DNA of 64,000 bases from JABDMH01 sp050298535 (GCA_050298535.1 JBNKUI010000040.1:1-64000), one strand, 5' to 3'; shown: positions 7,883-17,915, counted from the first letter of the stretch. Notes: generated by a model from the letters alone, not told the origin. Numbers and translations: made by a program.

Positions 7883-10384
7883 CTATATTCGCACATTCCG
7901 CAGCCGTAACGCATTTCCAATCACTGATACCGAACTGAAGCTCATAGCCAGGGCCGCTATCATGGGTGATAAAAGAATGCCAAAAAAGGGAAACAGGATG
8001 CCGGCCGCAATGGGTATTCCTAGAGTATTATATCCCAGGGCGAAAAATAGATTTTGCTTGATATTTTTCATGACACGAGTGCTAAGATTTTTGGCTTTTG
8101 CAACGCCACTCAAGTCTCCCTTTACCAGAGTGATCATAGCACTTTCAATGGCCACGTCCGTACCGGTGCCCATGGCAATACCCACATCACTCTGAGCCAG
8201 TGCCGGGGCATCATTGATACCATCTCCCGCCATGGTTACGACTTTGCCCTCCTCCTGAAGCTTTTTGACGGCTTGTAGTTTATCGGCGGGTAGCATACCT
8301 GCTCGGAAATCACTTAAACCTAGTTCTGAAGCCACTGCACTGGCCGTATTTTCATTGTCACCGGTCATCATGATGACATTGATTCCGTTTTCTTGCAATT
8401 CTTTTATCGCTTTCGCGCTGGACTCTTTTATCTGATCTCCAATGACGACATAGCCTATTGCTTCTCCCTCAACAGACAAAAGAGAAACTGTCTTACCTTT
8501 TTTCTGAAAAGAAATTATTTCTTCTTGCATTTCATCGGTAATACGGGTTCCCACGTGGTCCATCATCTTTAGATTACCCAATGCTACTTTCTGGTTCTTC
8601 ACGGTGCCTTCCACACCTTTTCCGGTGACCGCTGCAAATTGCTCACTCTGTATATTGGTGACCCCTTTTTCTTTACCATATTGGACAGTTGCCTCTGCTA
8701 ATGGATGTTCACTGTTTTGATTTAATGCATTGATAAATTGAAGAATTGCATTTTCATCAAATTGCTTATTAAAACTTCCGACTTTTTCAACGGATGGTTT
8801 TCCTTCGGTGATCGTACCGGTCTTATCGACGATAAGGGTATCCACCTTATTCATTTTTTCTATGGCTTCCGCATTTTTTACCAATACACCATTTTGGGCT
8901 CCTTTACCTACTCCGACCATCACCGACATGGGAGTTGCCAATCCCAGGGCACAGGGGCATGCAATGATTAGGACAGCTACCGCATTGACCATGGCATAGA
9001 CGTAGGCAGGCTCAGGACCCCATATAGCCCAGACTGCAAAAGTCAGGATAGAAATAATCACCACCGCCGGGACAAAATATGCGGATACCTTGTCTGCCAG
9101 ATTCTGGATAGGAGCGCGGCTCCGACTGGCATCATTTACCATATGAATTATTTGAGAAAGCAGCGTGTCACTGCCCACCTTTTCGGCTTTCATAAGGAAG
9201 GAATGGTTTCCATTGATGGTACCACTACTGACCTTGTCATACTCTCCTTTGTTCACTGGGATGGGTTCTCCAGTGACCATCGATTCATCAATAGAGGATG
9301 ACCCACTGGAAATAAAACCATCCACCGGGATTTTCTCACCGGGTTTGACCTTTAGTATATCTCCTACTGCAATTTCCTCAATATTGACCACGACTTCCTC
9401 ATCACCTACCATCTTCGTAGCTGTATTAGGCGCCAGCTTTAGCAATTCCTTCACTGCTTCATTAGTCTTTCCATGGGCCCTCGCTTCCAAAAGTTGACCC
9501 AATAATACAAGAGTCAATATAACGGTGGCTGCTTCAAAGTATACGTGGACAGTTCCGCTTTCCGTTTTAAATTGATCGGGAAAAACATTCGGAAATAGGA
9601 GTCCGAAGAAACTGAATATCCAGGCTACTCCGGCACCGATCCCAATTAGGGTAAACATGTTGGGACTTCGTCGGCGTATACTGTTGTAGGCTCGTTCGAA
9701 AAACATCCAGGTAGCATAAAAAACGACCGGTAAGGAAAGAAGGAATTGAATCCAATTCCAGTACTTGAGATCCAGTGCTTGAGTTAGGGGATTATTAGGA
9801 ATCATCTCACTCATAGCAATGATAAAGATGGGTAGGGTGAAGCCTGCGGCGATCCAGAACTTTTTCAACAGTCGGCGATAGGTCTTTTCTTCTGCCGTCA
9901 GGTCTGGTTTCTTCGGCACCAGATCCATTCCGCAGATAGGACATGAGCCAGGCTCCGACTCCACTATTTCGGGATGCATGGGGCAAGTCCATTGCTCATT
10001 AGACGCAGTACTGAGATTTTGTTCTTCGACCAGGTCCATGCCGCAAACCGGACAATCACCGGGTTTGTCGTAGGTTTTATCTCCTTCGCAATGCATAGGA
10101 CAGTAAAAAACACCGGTACCCGAGCCATCAGGCTGCTTCTCTTTTTTTCGACTATCCTCCTTCGGTCGATCCTGCAAAGAATGAATGCCGTAATGCCCTC
10201 CATCATCTTCCAATGCCTTTTGAAACACTTCAAGAGCTACATGAGATTCCATCTCAATGGTAGCTTCCGCGTTCTCCAGATCTACCTCTACACTACTGAC
10301 ACCTTTCACGTTGGAAAGGGTTGTTTCTACATGATTTCTACAGCCATTGCAGGTCATGCCTGATATATGATAGGTATGTGTCAT
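7883..10384 (-). CDS. copA: Copper-translocating P-type ATPase (CopA)
   Basis: P1B-type ATPase of 833 residues that pumps monovalent copper (or silver) out of the cytoplasm. Domains in order: an N-terminal HMA domain with the MTCNGC site (Cys12, Cys15); two small CPMH...CPxCGMDL metal-binding modules (about 95-118 and 134-155); transmembrane helices; the TGEP actuator loop (371-374); the copper-channel CPC motif (476-478); the DKTGT phosphorylation site (Asp520); the SEHP nucleotide-binding motif (558-561); the GDGINDAP hinge (720-727); and a final pair of helices. All signature residues are present, so it should be active. The next gene on the same strand, upstream, encodes an HMA-bearing AraC-type regulator, which makes copper-inducible expression likely. 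The doubled CPMH/CGMDL module is common in Bacteroidota CopA proteins. Confidence 0.96.
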   Translation of the reverse strand: MTHTYHISGMTCNGCRNHVETTLSNVKGVSSVEVDLENAEATIEMESHVALEVFQKALEDDGGHYGIHSLQDRPKEDSRKKEKQPDGSGTGVFYCPMHCEGDKTYDKPGDCPVCGMDLVEEQNLSTASNEQWTCPMHPEIVESEPGSCPICGMDLVPKKPDLTAEEKTYRRLLKKFWIAAGFTLPIFIIAMSEMIPNNPLTQALDLKYWNWIQFLLSLPVVFYATWMFFERAYNSIRRRSPNMFTLIGIGAGVAWIFSFFGLLFPNVFPDQFKTESGTVHVYFEAATVILTLVLLGQLLEARAHGKTNEAVKELLKLAPNTATKMVGDEEVVVNIEEIAVGDILKVKPGEKIPVDGFISSGSSSIDESMVTGEPIPVNKGEYDKVSSGTINGNHSFLMKAEKVGSDTLLSQIIHMVNDASRSRAPIQNLADKVSAYFVPAVVIISILTFAVWAIWGPEPAYVYAMVNAVAVLIIACPCALGLATPMSVMVGVGKGAQNGVLVKNAEAIEKMNKVDTLIVDKTGTITEGKPSVEKVGSFNKQFDENAILQFINALNQNSEHPLAEATVQYGKEKGVTNIQSEQFAAVTGKGVEGTVKNQKVALGNLKMMDHVGTRITDEMQEEIISFQKKGKTVSLLSVEGEAIGYVVIGDQIKESSAKAIKELQENGINVIMMTGDNENTASAVASELGLSDFRAGMLPADKLQAVKKLQEEGKVVTMAGDGINDAPALAQSDVGIAMGTGTDVAIESAMITLVKGDLSGVAKAKNLSTRVMKNIKQNLFFALGYNTLGIPIAAGILFPFFGILLSPMIAALAMSFSSVSVIGNALRLRNVRI

Positions 10385-10463
10385 AATCTCCCAACCTTTT
10401 TAACAAAGTTAAGTTCAATGAGATGAAAGAGTATTACACAATTTTGGTTAAGACTTGTAATAT

Positions 10464-11024
10464 TTAGAGTTCATCAAGAGATCGTCGCCTGACAGGGCCG
10501 ATTTTTTTGAATTGACCGGGTGTCAATCCCGTTACCTTTTTGAACTGATTACTCATATAGGCTGCAGAAGAATAATGCAGTTGATCGGCAATTTCTCCCA
10601 ATGACATTTCATCATATACCAGAAGTTCTTTGACTTTTTCTACCTTTTGCAGAATATGATATTTTTCAATAGTAATACCCTCAACTTCTGAGAAGAGCTT
10701 ACTCAGTGAACTGTAGTCCATTAAAATATTACGTTGCAAATAGTCTGAAAGATTTCGAGATATATTATCCTGCTTATTTTGAATCAGGTCCGTAATTAGA
10801 TTTTTTACTTTTTCGATTGTTCTTGATTTTTTATCGTCAAGAAGTTCGAATCCCAATGACTCAAGTTGATTCATAAGGTTGTCCTTAGTATGTTCAATGT
10901 CTTCTTCCTGTATGACCACTTCGCCTAATTCAACATGCAGCGGATGTAGCCCGACTTTTTCGAGGGTGTTTTTTACCACCATTTTACAGCGGTTACATAC
11001 CATATTTTTTATGTGTAGCTTCAT
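10464..11024 (-). CDS. HMA-AraC fusion regulator (copper responsive)
   Basis: Transcription factor of 186 residues joining a heavy-metal-associated domain to a C-terminal AraC-type helix-turn-helix. The HMA part begins at the first residue and carries an MVCNRC metal site (Cys10, Cys13). The HTH spans about 120-178, with LGEIADQLHYSS and the family signature YMSNQFKKVTGLTPGQFK. It probably binds Cu(I) in the cytoplasm and switches the copper ATPase gene, which begins 79 bases downstream on the same strand. This fusion layout is widespread beside copA in Bacteroidota, so the function is fairly safe although the operator is not visible. The regulator is a single-protein sensor with no separate input domain. 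Confidence 0.85.
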   Translation of the reverse strand: MKLHIKNMVCNRCKMVVKNTLEKVGLHPLHVELGEVVIQEEDIEHTKDNLMNQLESLGFELLDDKKSRTIEKVKNLITDLIQNKQDNISRNLSDYLQRNILMDYSSLSKLFSEVEGITIEKYHILQKVEKVKELLVYDEMSLGEIADQLHYSSAAYMSNQFKKVTGLTPGQFKKIGPVRRRSLDEL

Positions 11025-11195
11025 AGGAGCATGTAGAGTGCAACACTCAATTTATGCCATATCTCTCAAGTGTATGGCCTAGGTATCTTCTCAAAAATAA
11101 GTAATTAAATCTTCATAACTTAATGATGTCAAATCAGGGATGATGGTCTAGTGAATTGTAGGGATTCTTTGGAGACTTAAAGGGCAACTGTAACT

Positions 11196-12182
11196 ATGGC
11201 AGAAAATGAGCAGAGATTAGGTATAGTATGGAGCAATTGGCTACTCCTCGTACCCTTCCTTGGAGGTGTAATAACCTTGATTCCCACTGCTTTTGTTTTT
11301 GAGAATCTTTGGCAAGGTTTCCCAAGTATTGACTTTCTGGAAATTGACCTGCAAGAAGTTTCATTTTTCATTTCAGATATGGATGCTCAGACTTACCTCT
11401 TTCTGTCGCAACTAATATTGGCGGTAAGTAGTGTTGCCACTATATTATTTCTGGGATATGTTATTGCAGTTTCTTTAAATGTTATATCTGGGATACGCCT
11501 TGCATTGCTATTTGTGATATTTTTTTTAACGATACTGATCGCCCTATCTGTAGATACGAATCAACATTATCAAGATCTCTTTCTGCCTTTATTTGATCAG
11601 ATAAGACAAATTGAGTTAACTCATGATTTTCCAGACCCGCGATTTATTAGTAGAGTCGAGATCCACATGAAGCTGATCAGTGCATTGGTAGTGATTGGAA
11701 TTATCATGATATTGGGTGGGTTTGTTACATCGATATATACGCAGCGGGTCAGCGATACTTCACTACTGCAGCAGCTGATGTCACAGAGGAGAAGAGTTTT
11801 GATGGCGCTCTATTCTGGTGCCATTTTATTGGTGTGTGGTGTCATCGCTACATATGCCTATGTGAGAATCCCTGCCGTGTTTTTAGCAGATACAGACTAT
11901 ACTCCCTACATGCATAGCATTTCTTCCTCAATTACCCTCACATTCGGAATGAGCTTTACCATATGTCTGGCAGGGGGGTATTTGCCCACTTCCATGATTC
12001 TATCTAACCGTGCCAGAAGCCTGGCGGTTGGTATGAAAGGGGAAGATCCCGAATTTAACGTGAATGAATGGCTCAAGGAGCAGAACCTCACAAATTCATT
12101 AGTTCAAAACGTAGTTAGGGCAGTAGCTATTCTCTCCCCATTTCTGGTTTCACTATCCCAGATTTCTAAGTTTTTTACTTAA
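11196..12182 (+). CDS. Polytopic membrane protein, unknown function
   Basis: I do not recognise the family. The 328-residue product has about seven hydrophobic segments: near 11-31, 65-92, 95-117, 155-178, 200-225, 238-265 and 305-325. It has no cleavable signal peptide and no obvious catalytic motif. Between segments 3 and 4 lies a short polar loop, and between segments 6 and 7 an acidic stretch (KGEDPEFNVNEW). It is a single gene on the plus strand, flanked by the copper regulator (divergent) and the DUF4442 gene (convergent), so context gives no clue. An integral inner-membrane location is well supported; any transport or signalling role would be guesswork. Confidence 0.7.
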   Translation: MAENEQRLGIVWSNWLLLVPFLGGVITLIPTAFVFENLWQGFPSIDFLEIDLQEVSFFISDMDAQTYLFLSQLILAVSSVATILFLGYVIAVSLNVISGIRLALLFVIFFLTILIALSVDTNQHYQDLFLPLFDQIRQIELTHDFPDPRFISRVEIHMKLISALVVIGIIMILGGFVTSIYTQRVSDTSLLQQLMSQRRRVLMALYSGAILLVCGVIATYAYVRIPAVFLADTDYTPYMHSISSSITLTFGMSFTICLAGGYLPTSMILSNRARSLAVGMKGEDPEFNVNEWLKEQNLTNSLVQNVVRAVAILSPFLVSLSQISKFFT

Positions 12183-12268
12183 TTAATATGGATAGGATTA
12201 CCCGTAGATTTCAAATTTCATGATTGTAGTAAGAGAGATGGATTGCTAATCTGCATTTCGCAAAGATA

Positions 12269-12787
12269 TTAAGAGGCTGCTTTTCTTAGCGCTTTCCTCT
12301 GCAGGTAGTGCTCTTTGCTTGCTATATAGATTACTTTTTCTATTTGGGCATATACAACTCCCTTTGCATCTATGAGGTTTACGTGAAGAGTGAAGTCTTT
12401 TTCCTTATGTAGATTGATTTCGTTTATTATTTCTTCAACTAATTCATTTTTTATGAGGAATTCGGCAAAGAGTGTTCTCTTGGCAGGTTTTCTGAATCGA
12501 ATCTGAGCCGATTTATCCCAGACTACATACTTATTACCCAGTATATTAATAAGCTGAACCATATAGATGCCATCAACACAGCTATACATATGCCCACCAT
12601 AGATCGATCCCACGTAGTTCCTTGTTTTATAATTCAGCGGGATCTTTATCTTGACAAACTTTAAGTCGTCACTTACAGTTATTAGTCGTCCTCCTGTCCT
12701 TCGATACATTGGAGAAATATTAAATAGAAATTTGAAAAGGCGTCCCTGACCGAGGATGCCCGAAGTAAATTTGAATAATTTTTTCAT
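12269..12787 (-). CDS. DUF4442 hotdog-fold protein
   Basis: Protein of 172 residues with the features of DUF4442, a hotdog-fold family related to acyl-CoA thioesterases. The GSIYGGHMYSCVDGIYMVQL stretch (about 62-81) corresponds to the long central helix of the hotdog fold, and strands before and after carry the expected WDKSAQIRFRKPA pattern. Members are often annotated as putative thioesterases or acyl-binding proteins, without a proven substrate. It is the last of four genes on the minus strand that include a membrane-bound hydroxylase of the sterol desaturase type and a methyltransferase, suggesting lipid metabolism. No signal peptide, so cytoplasmic. Confidence 0.75.
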   Translation of the reverse strand: MKKLFKFTSGILGQGRLFKFLFNISPMYRRTGGRLITVSDDLKFVKIKIPLNYKTRNYVGSIYGGHMYSCVDGIYMVQLINILGNKYVVWDKSAQIRFRKPAKRTLFAEFLIKNELVEEIINEINLHKEKDFTLHVNLIDAKGVVYAQIEKVIYIASKEHYLQRKALRKAAS

Positions 12788-12921
12788 GTTAATATTAGTT
12801 TTTATAGCTTTTCAGAACCTTATGTTGAAAAGTGGGCTCCTGAAATCTGTGTGGTATGAAAGGGTGAAAAGACCATTTTATAGATTCAGTAATTTGCCTG
12901 TTAGATCGAAAAGTCCTTTAT

Positions 12922-13560
12922 TTACTTTATTGCCCTACCTCGAATCTGAGGTGTAATGGGTATAAATAGTGAGTGTAAGTTGTAATCCTCAATGTGTAGG
13001 GAGCTAAATCCTGCAGAGGCTAGCAGGGACTTTGTATCTCGATTTGTATGACACCCTTCGAAAAACCAATGCCACGGTTTATGAAGTACTCGTTGGACAA
13101 AATCCAATATTGTATGTTCCCTTGCCCTTACATGTTCAATAAAAACAAAAGTACCTGAGGGTTTAAGTATACGCTGAATTTCATTTATGCAGGCAATCGG
13201 ATTGTTTACAGTACAGAGAACTAAGGTGCTGACTACGAATTCGCAGCTGTTGTCCCGCAGATCAATATCTTCTCCACTGAGTGTTTTGATCTCTAGCTGA
13301 ATTCCGTATCTCTTTGCATTTTTCCTAAGGTTGCTATGCATATGAGTATTAGGTTCGATTGCTATTAATCGAGTACCTTTTTTGAGATATCGCATATTGG
13401 CACCTGCCCCAGGACCAATTTCAACTACTGTTTCGGGATGATTATTAAACAGCTTTCTTTTTGTTTTTCCAAATAAACCATCCATATAGTCTGATAGCTT
13501 ATTGAACAACCAGGAGTTAATGGGACCTCTGACCGAATTGACTGGAAAGTAATTAGACAT
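12922..13560 (-). CDS. Class I SAM-dependent methyltransferase
   Basis: Rossmann-fold methyltransferase, about 212 residues from the chosen start. The SAM-binding motif I is VVEIGPGAGANM (about residues 45-56), followed by the acidic ribose-binding residue in LIAIEPN. LVLCTVNNP and LKPSGTFVFIEHV correspond to motifs IV and VI of UbiE/METTL7-like enzymes. I prefer the ATG giving MSNYF, which overlaps the upstream hydroxylase gene's stop region by eight bases and has an AAAGAGAA ribosome-binding-like stretch; a start seven codons earlier is possible. The overlap implies translational coupling with the hydroxylase. The substrate is unknown; lipid or quinone-like molecules fit the neighbourhood. 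Confidence 0.82.
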   Translation of the reverse strand: MSNYFPVNSVRGPINSWLFNKLSDYMDGLFGKTKRKLFNNHPETVVEIGPGAGANMRYLKKGTRLIAIEPNTHMHSNLRKNAKRYGIQLEIKTLSGEDIDLRDNSCEFVVSTLVLCTVNNPIACINEIQRILKPSGTFVFIEHVRAREHTILDFVQRVLHKPWHWFFEGCHTNRDTKSLLASAGFSSLHIEDYNLHSLFIPITPQIRGRAIK

Positions 13561-14335
13561 TTTGATTCTCTTTAGATACATCCCTAAATTTCAACATGTC
13601 AATTATCCTCGAAGAAGCTCCATCATAGAATCCAGTTTCTTGCTGGTAAGTTTTTGGGTTCCTAAATGTTCCAAAGAAAATATCTATCAATGGCAGGTCT
13701 GCGTAATTGTACTGGTGAATTGCTCGGCCGTGATGGATCGAATGACTTTCAGGACGTTGAATTATATAGCCTATCCATCTGGGTGTTTGAATGTTTGCAT
13801 GTTGAAAAAATGCAAGGAAGTTGACAATCAATAGTACAATAGTAATGGATGCTGGCGATAGTCCTACCAGCAAGGATAGACATAGACTCCCTGTCAGAGT
13901 AAATCCCACCATATCCAATGGACTATGGAAGAGTGCTCCAAAGGTGTCTAATCGTTCGGCACTATGATGTAATTGATGAAAGGTACGCCAAAGGAAGTTG
14001 ACCTTGTGCATAGTTATGTGGTAGAAATAAAGGCCCAATTCATAAATGATCAATCCAACCAATGCGCCAGGTAGTGTTCCCAGAAAACTCAAGTCTATAA
14101 GTTGAAATTGGATTAAATATGGATCTGTTATTAGAGGTAAGTAAGATGCTACATAAAAGAAGAGTATGAAAAATGTGAGACCCTTAATCTTCCAATATTT
14201 AACGAATGGTAAAGGCCTGGCTGGTGCATAGGCCTCCCAGAGTATCAAGAGTGAGTAAATACCTAAGATAATTAGAGAAAGTGGGTCTAGTAGGATTTCC
14301 AAAGGACTGGGTAGTCCTGAAATGAGATTTTGCAT
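13553..14335 (-). CDS. Sterol desaturase/fatty acid hydroxylase family protein
   Basis: Membrane-bound di-iron oxygenase of about 260 residues. The histidine boxes of the family are complete: HITMH (106-110), HQLHH (120-124), a central FQHAN histidine (179), and HSIHH (198-202) with His207 after it. About four hydrophobic helices surround them. Such enzymes hydroxylate or desaturate lipid chains or carotenoids at the membrane, using oxygen. The ATG giving MQNLISG is chosen because the longer frame begins with TTG and adds only twelve atypical residues. It is co-transcribed with the methyltransferase that overlaps its end and follows a Crp-like regulator gene. The exact lipid substrate cannot be deduced. 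Confidence 0.88.
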   Translation of the reverse strand: MQNLISGLPSPLEILLDPLSLIILGIYSLLILWEAYAPARPLPFVKYWKIKGLTFFILFFYVASYLPLITDPYLIQFQLIDLSFLGTLPGALVGLIIYELGLYFYHITMHKVNFLWRTFHQLHHSAERLDTFGALFHSPLDMVGFTLTGSLCLSLLVGLSPASITIVLLIVNFLAFFQHANIQTPRWIGYIIQRPESHSIHHGRAIHQYNYADLPLIDIFFGTFRNPKTYQQETGFYDGASSRIIDMLKFRDVSKENQNV

Positions 14336-14424
14336 GATTATTAGATTAATACTATTAGAAATTTTTCTCAATGCAAACCTAGGTGCATTACGAGTATTAA
14401 ACTAATATTCGGACTTGATCTATG

Positions 14425-14988
14425 TTAGGTAATTTTCTTTCGGATACGGCTTAGGCTTTCGGGATGGATGCCAAGATACTTCGCGATCTTGTTCACTGGT
14501 ATGCTATTGATGTACTGCGACTTAGACTGAAACATTTCGCTATATCGTTCCTCCGCAGTTTTTGTTAACAGGTCCTTTTCGCGATTGGACTTTCTTATGT
14601 ATCCCAACTCAGTCAAGATTCTTCCAAATTTGTTTGCATTAAAAGAATCCTCGTATGCTTTCATCAAGTCATCACGTAAGATCATTTCCATTTCGCAATC
14701 TGTTAGAGCCGTTATCTGCACATCTGTTGGAAGTTGATTTAAGAAGGAAGTATATGCTGATACCAATTCTTTTTCAAAGAAGAAATCGATAATTTTTTCT
14801 GATACATAGCTTCTGATTGTCATTTCGACTATCCCAGAATGTATGAAATACAGCGCATTCTCAACCTGATTATATTTCGTCAAAATGGTTCCTTTAGGCA
14901 CTTTGATTTTTTGTATCGGGAATGGTAACTCTAAATCTAGAGAATGAGACTTGTTTAAGACGGTATTATAGAATTCTATAAATAACAT
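14425..14988 (-). CDS. Crp/Fnr-family transcriptional regulator
   Basis: Regulator of 187 residues with a cyclic-nucleotide-binding-type beta roll (about 20-120) and a C-terminal winged helix (VNKIAKYLGIHPESLSRIRKKI). It belongs to the short Bacteroidota Crp-like group often annotated as cAMP-binding proteins. The PTDVQITAL segment occupies the place of the phosphate-binding cassette but lacks the canonical RSA or RTA arginine, so true cAMP binding is doubtful. It lies 89 bases upstream of the hydroxylase gene on the same strand and may regulate that group. No cysteine cluster for iron-sulfur sensing is seen. Confidence 0.85.
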   Translation of the reverse strand: MLFIEFYNTVLNKSHSLDLELPFPIQKIKVPKGTILTKYNQVENALYFIHSGIVEMTIRSYVSEKIIDFFFEKELVSAYTSFLNQLPTDVQITALTDCEMEMILRDDLMKAYEDSFNANKFGRILTELGYIRKSNREKDLLTKTAEERYSEMFQSKSQYINSIPVNKIAKYLGIHPESLSRIRKKIT

Positions 14989-15048
14989 GACAAGTAAATT
15001 CCAGATAAAATAAAGATCAACTTTAATTTTTAGAAAATAGGACTAAGT

Positions 15049-17778
15049 TCAAAGTATATCAATGGTTTCAAGTTCGTAGATGGTACCTTGCACAGCTCCC
15101 GATAGCTTTGATCCTTCCATACTCCGCATATTATATTTTATTTCGATAATCCAGGTGGGTGAGAGCTCATTTATGGATAAGATAATCTCTTTTTCGTTTT
15201 TGACATGAATTTCGTCAATCGATAGGGTTCTTACATTGTACCTTTTCGAGCCGTAGTTGTGTGTGCGTTTGAGGTCCCACACATTAATTTCATAATTATC
15301 GATGTTTTCCGCCGATTCGCGGTCGAGAGATGTCGTGAAGGTCATATGAATCTGATCCTTATAGAAGGCGGTTTGGGTAGGAATGGTCAATGCCTGGCCT
15401 GTATATTTAACCCGGTATAATCCACCCACCTGAATCATCTGGTTGGTGGCCCAGGCAGACATGCCACAAACATATAGTTGACCATCAATCGGATTAAAGC
15501 GGCCCCGCATGATGCCCGTTGGAAATTGAGGGATCGGTAGCTCAACCATGGATCCCTGTCGACCCTGACTGGTGAGCTGTGGCATTACTACGTAGATTTT
15601 ACCATAGCCATAAGAGAGATTCAGAAGAGCACCCTGTAAGGGACCCCAACGATCACTATTGGCCCAGAGTAGCTCGGCAGGTGATCGGTCATAACGACTA
15701 TCGATCCAGCATAAGGGTTGGATCATGGCCGCATCGGAAGTATCAGAAGGCGCGCCATACCCATACATATTGCCATAAAATCCTCCTTCTTCTACCCAAT
15801 TAATGCGATTCATGGGATTCCAGTATCCTTCCTGGTCTGTCACGATGAAAGAGCCATCTGGATTCAGGCAAACACCGTTAGCCGCCCGAAAACCGTAGGC
15901 GATTATTTCTGAAGTACTGCCATCGGGACTGACTCGTATCAAGGTGCCGTGTTGTGGCACGAGGGCATCACGAGCATGGCGACCACTTTTAGCGTAGTAA
16001 AAATTGCCCTTTTCATCCACCTGGAGACCCATGGCAAATTCGTGAAAGTGCTCGGTGACCTGGTGATCACTATTGAAGCTTTCATAATAGTCGGTTTCGC
16101 CATCCTGGTTCAGATCGTGTAGTTTTACAATCTGGTCCCGGCAACTTACATAAATCTCTCCCTGATGGTATTTAATGCCCAGGGGTTGAAATAATCCGGT
16201 GCCAATTCGATGCCACTTGAGTTGTCCCTCCGTTTGTGTCACCCCTTCCACACGATAAACCTCTCCGTCAATCGTGCAAATCAGAGCCTCCTTTCCATTT
16301 TCAAGGAAATCAATACCTGTAGGTCTGAATCTACTTTTCCAAATATTATCAAAAGGTAATGTAAGAACATCTACAGTATAAGCCCCTGATCCCGGGTTTT
16401 GGACAATTTGGCTGGTGAGTACTTCGGGATACTGTGGATTGGCACCCTTTAGGAGTGAAGACAAGTTCGATGGAGGAGTACTAACGATGGACTCGATATC
16501 AGAAGACTGATTTCCAAAATAGATTTTCGTCTGTGCTGAGGTGCCTGCAGGAAAGTCAACATAGTAATTGCCATTTTCAGATACCAAAGTTCCATCGCCT
16601 GTCAATCTGACATTTATATTTTCCGGCCCGATGTGACATCGAAGTGGCCTATTTATATTTTTTAGTTCGATGGTTCGGGAAATAACTGGATTTTTACTCT
16701 CCTTCTCCAAAGTGTACAATTCCCATATGATGGAATTTCCAATGGTATAATGTATAATAGCTTGTTTATTGTATCGATAGAGTCCCTTGTAATGACCCCA
16801 TTCCCTGGGTAAGGGACCAAATTTTCGACCATCTACCGCGGTAAATCTTGGATCCTCTAGTGTGCCGGTTTCAGGATGTGCCCACCCGGGCACGACCGGT
16901 GTTTCAACCTGAATTTCTCCTACTGTGCGAGGATAAATATTATGGACATCGTTTAGCAAGATATCTTCCCAGTCAATAAATCCTTCACCGGTCCAAAAGC
17001 CGGAGAACCGAAGTAGATCATGGTCGAAAAGGGCAAAAACACGGCCAGTGGCAATTCCACCTTCTCCAGGATCCAATCGCATGGCTATGCCCTTGTACGT
17101 GAAATTCTGATCGCGATAATCTTCGTTAGGCAGAGGACTACGTCCACCGGATATCTCTCTGGGTGGATCGCTGCTATTGGCCAATTCATACGTGCGCATT
17201 AGCACATTGCCATAGTCCATCTCTGCCCAGGGGGCATAGTCAGTAGGAGGAGGTCCCAGTGTATCTCCCTGTGGCAGGCTTTTTATCCATGATTCGGTGA
17301 CGGTAAAGTACTCGTCTGGATTCTCTTCCTTTATAAATTCCTCCCGGATAAAATGAATCACTTCATATTTTTCCCGGGGAGTTAATTGCACTTGAGGTGG
17401 CATCAAGCCATAACCTCTCGTGATGGTCTGATAAAGGGAATGGGGGTCGCTTCCGTTTTTGAATGCTTCCTTCCAAAACTGCCGGGAATTGGGTATAGAT
17501 CCCGGTTGATGTAAATCCCCATGGCAGCTGTAGCATGCTTTCCGGTACGTGATCATCCCTTTGTGATAGAATTCTTCAGAACCCATAGTGATCAATGAAG
17601 CATGATCGATCGATTGCTCATATTCGGGTAATTCATCAAGGGATAGGATGTATTGTGCAGGCGTAGTTTTCTCGGTACCTTTCGGACTACAGGAAGCGAG
17701 CAGCAGAGAACAGACAAACAATACCAACAAGCTTATTTCACCAGCTTGCCCATTACGTATTCCACTGCCATATTTCAT
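15049..17778 (-). CDS. Large mono-heme, beta-propeller lipoprotein
   Basis: Envelope protein of 909 residues. A lipoprotein signal ends at LLLASC (Cys30). A cytochrome c domain follows with CYSCH at 82-86 and a probable axial methionine in GLMPPQ. A long middle region (about 200-440) of unknown fold comes next, then an NHL or sorbosone-dehydrogenase-like six-bladed propeller (about 460-800, with FRPTGIDF and GLFQPLGIKY repeats). The C-terminus looks like an Ig-type strand domain. Similar architectures occur in marine sugar-degrading Bacteroidota and Planctomycetota as putative membrane-bound dehydrogenases. It is the third gene of a probable unit with GH43 and sulfatase genes on the same strand, so oxidation of a released sugar is a reasonable inference. 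No direct substrate evidence. Confidence 0.75.
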   Translation of the reverse strand: MKYGSGIRNGQAGEISLLVLFVCSLLLASCSPKGTEKTTPAQYILSLDELPEYEQSIDHASLITMGSEEFYHKGMITYRKACYSCHGDLHQPGSIPNSRQFWKEAFKNGSDPHSLYQTITRGYGLMPPQVQLTPREKYEVIHFIREEFIKEENPDEYFTVTESWIKSLPQGDTLGPPPTDYAPWAEMDYGNVLMRTYELANSSDPPREISGGRSPLPNEDYRDQNFTYKGIAMRLDPGEGGIATGRVFALFDHDLLRFSGFWTGEGFIDWEDILLNDVHNIYPRTVGEIQVETPVVPGWAHPETGTLEDPRFTAVDGRKFGPLPREWGHYKGLYRYNKQAIIHYTIGNSIIWELYTLEKESKNPVISRTIELKNINRPLRCHIGPENINVRLTGDGTLVSENGNYYVDFPAGTSAQTKIYFGNQSSDIESIVSTPPSNLSSLLKGANPQYPEVLTSQIVQNPGSGAYTVDVLTLPFDNIWKSRFRPTGIDFLENGKEALICTIDGEVYRVEGVTQTEGQLKWHRIGTGLFQPLGIKYHQGEIYVSCRDQIVKLHDLNQDGETDYYESFNSDHQVTEHFHEFAMGLQVDEKGNFYYAKSGRHARDALVPQHGTLIRVSPDGSTSEIIAYGFRAANGVCLNPDGSFIVTDQEGYWNPMNRINWVEEGGFYGNMYGYGAPSDTSDAAMIQPLCWIDSRYDRSPAELLWANSDRWGPLQGALLNLSYGYGKIYVVMPQLTSQGRQGSMVELPIPQFPTGIMRGRFNPIDGQLYVCGMSAWATNQMIQVGGLYRVKYTGQALTIPTQTAFYKDQIHMTFTTSLDRESAENIDNYEINVWDLKRTHNYGSKRYNVRTLSIDEIHVKNEKEIILSINELSPTWIIEIKYNMRSMEGSKLSGAVQGTIYELETIDIL

Positions 17779-17915
17779 GATCTTAATCTAAGGAATAATT
17801 CTGAATCTCTTTGTGTGGTAGGTATTTAGGAAACCTTGATTAGAATGTATTAATCCCGTTGATTTTTATTCAGGGTAGCTTATCAGACATCAGACATCTA
17901 ACTTCCCACTCAAAC

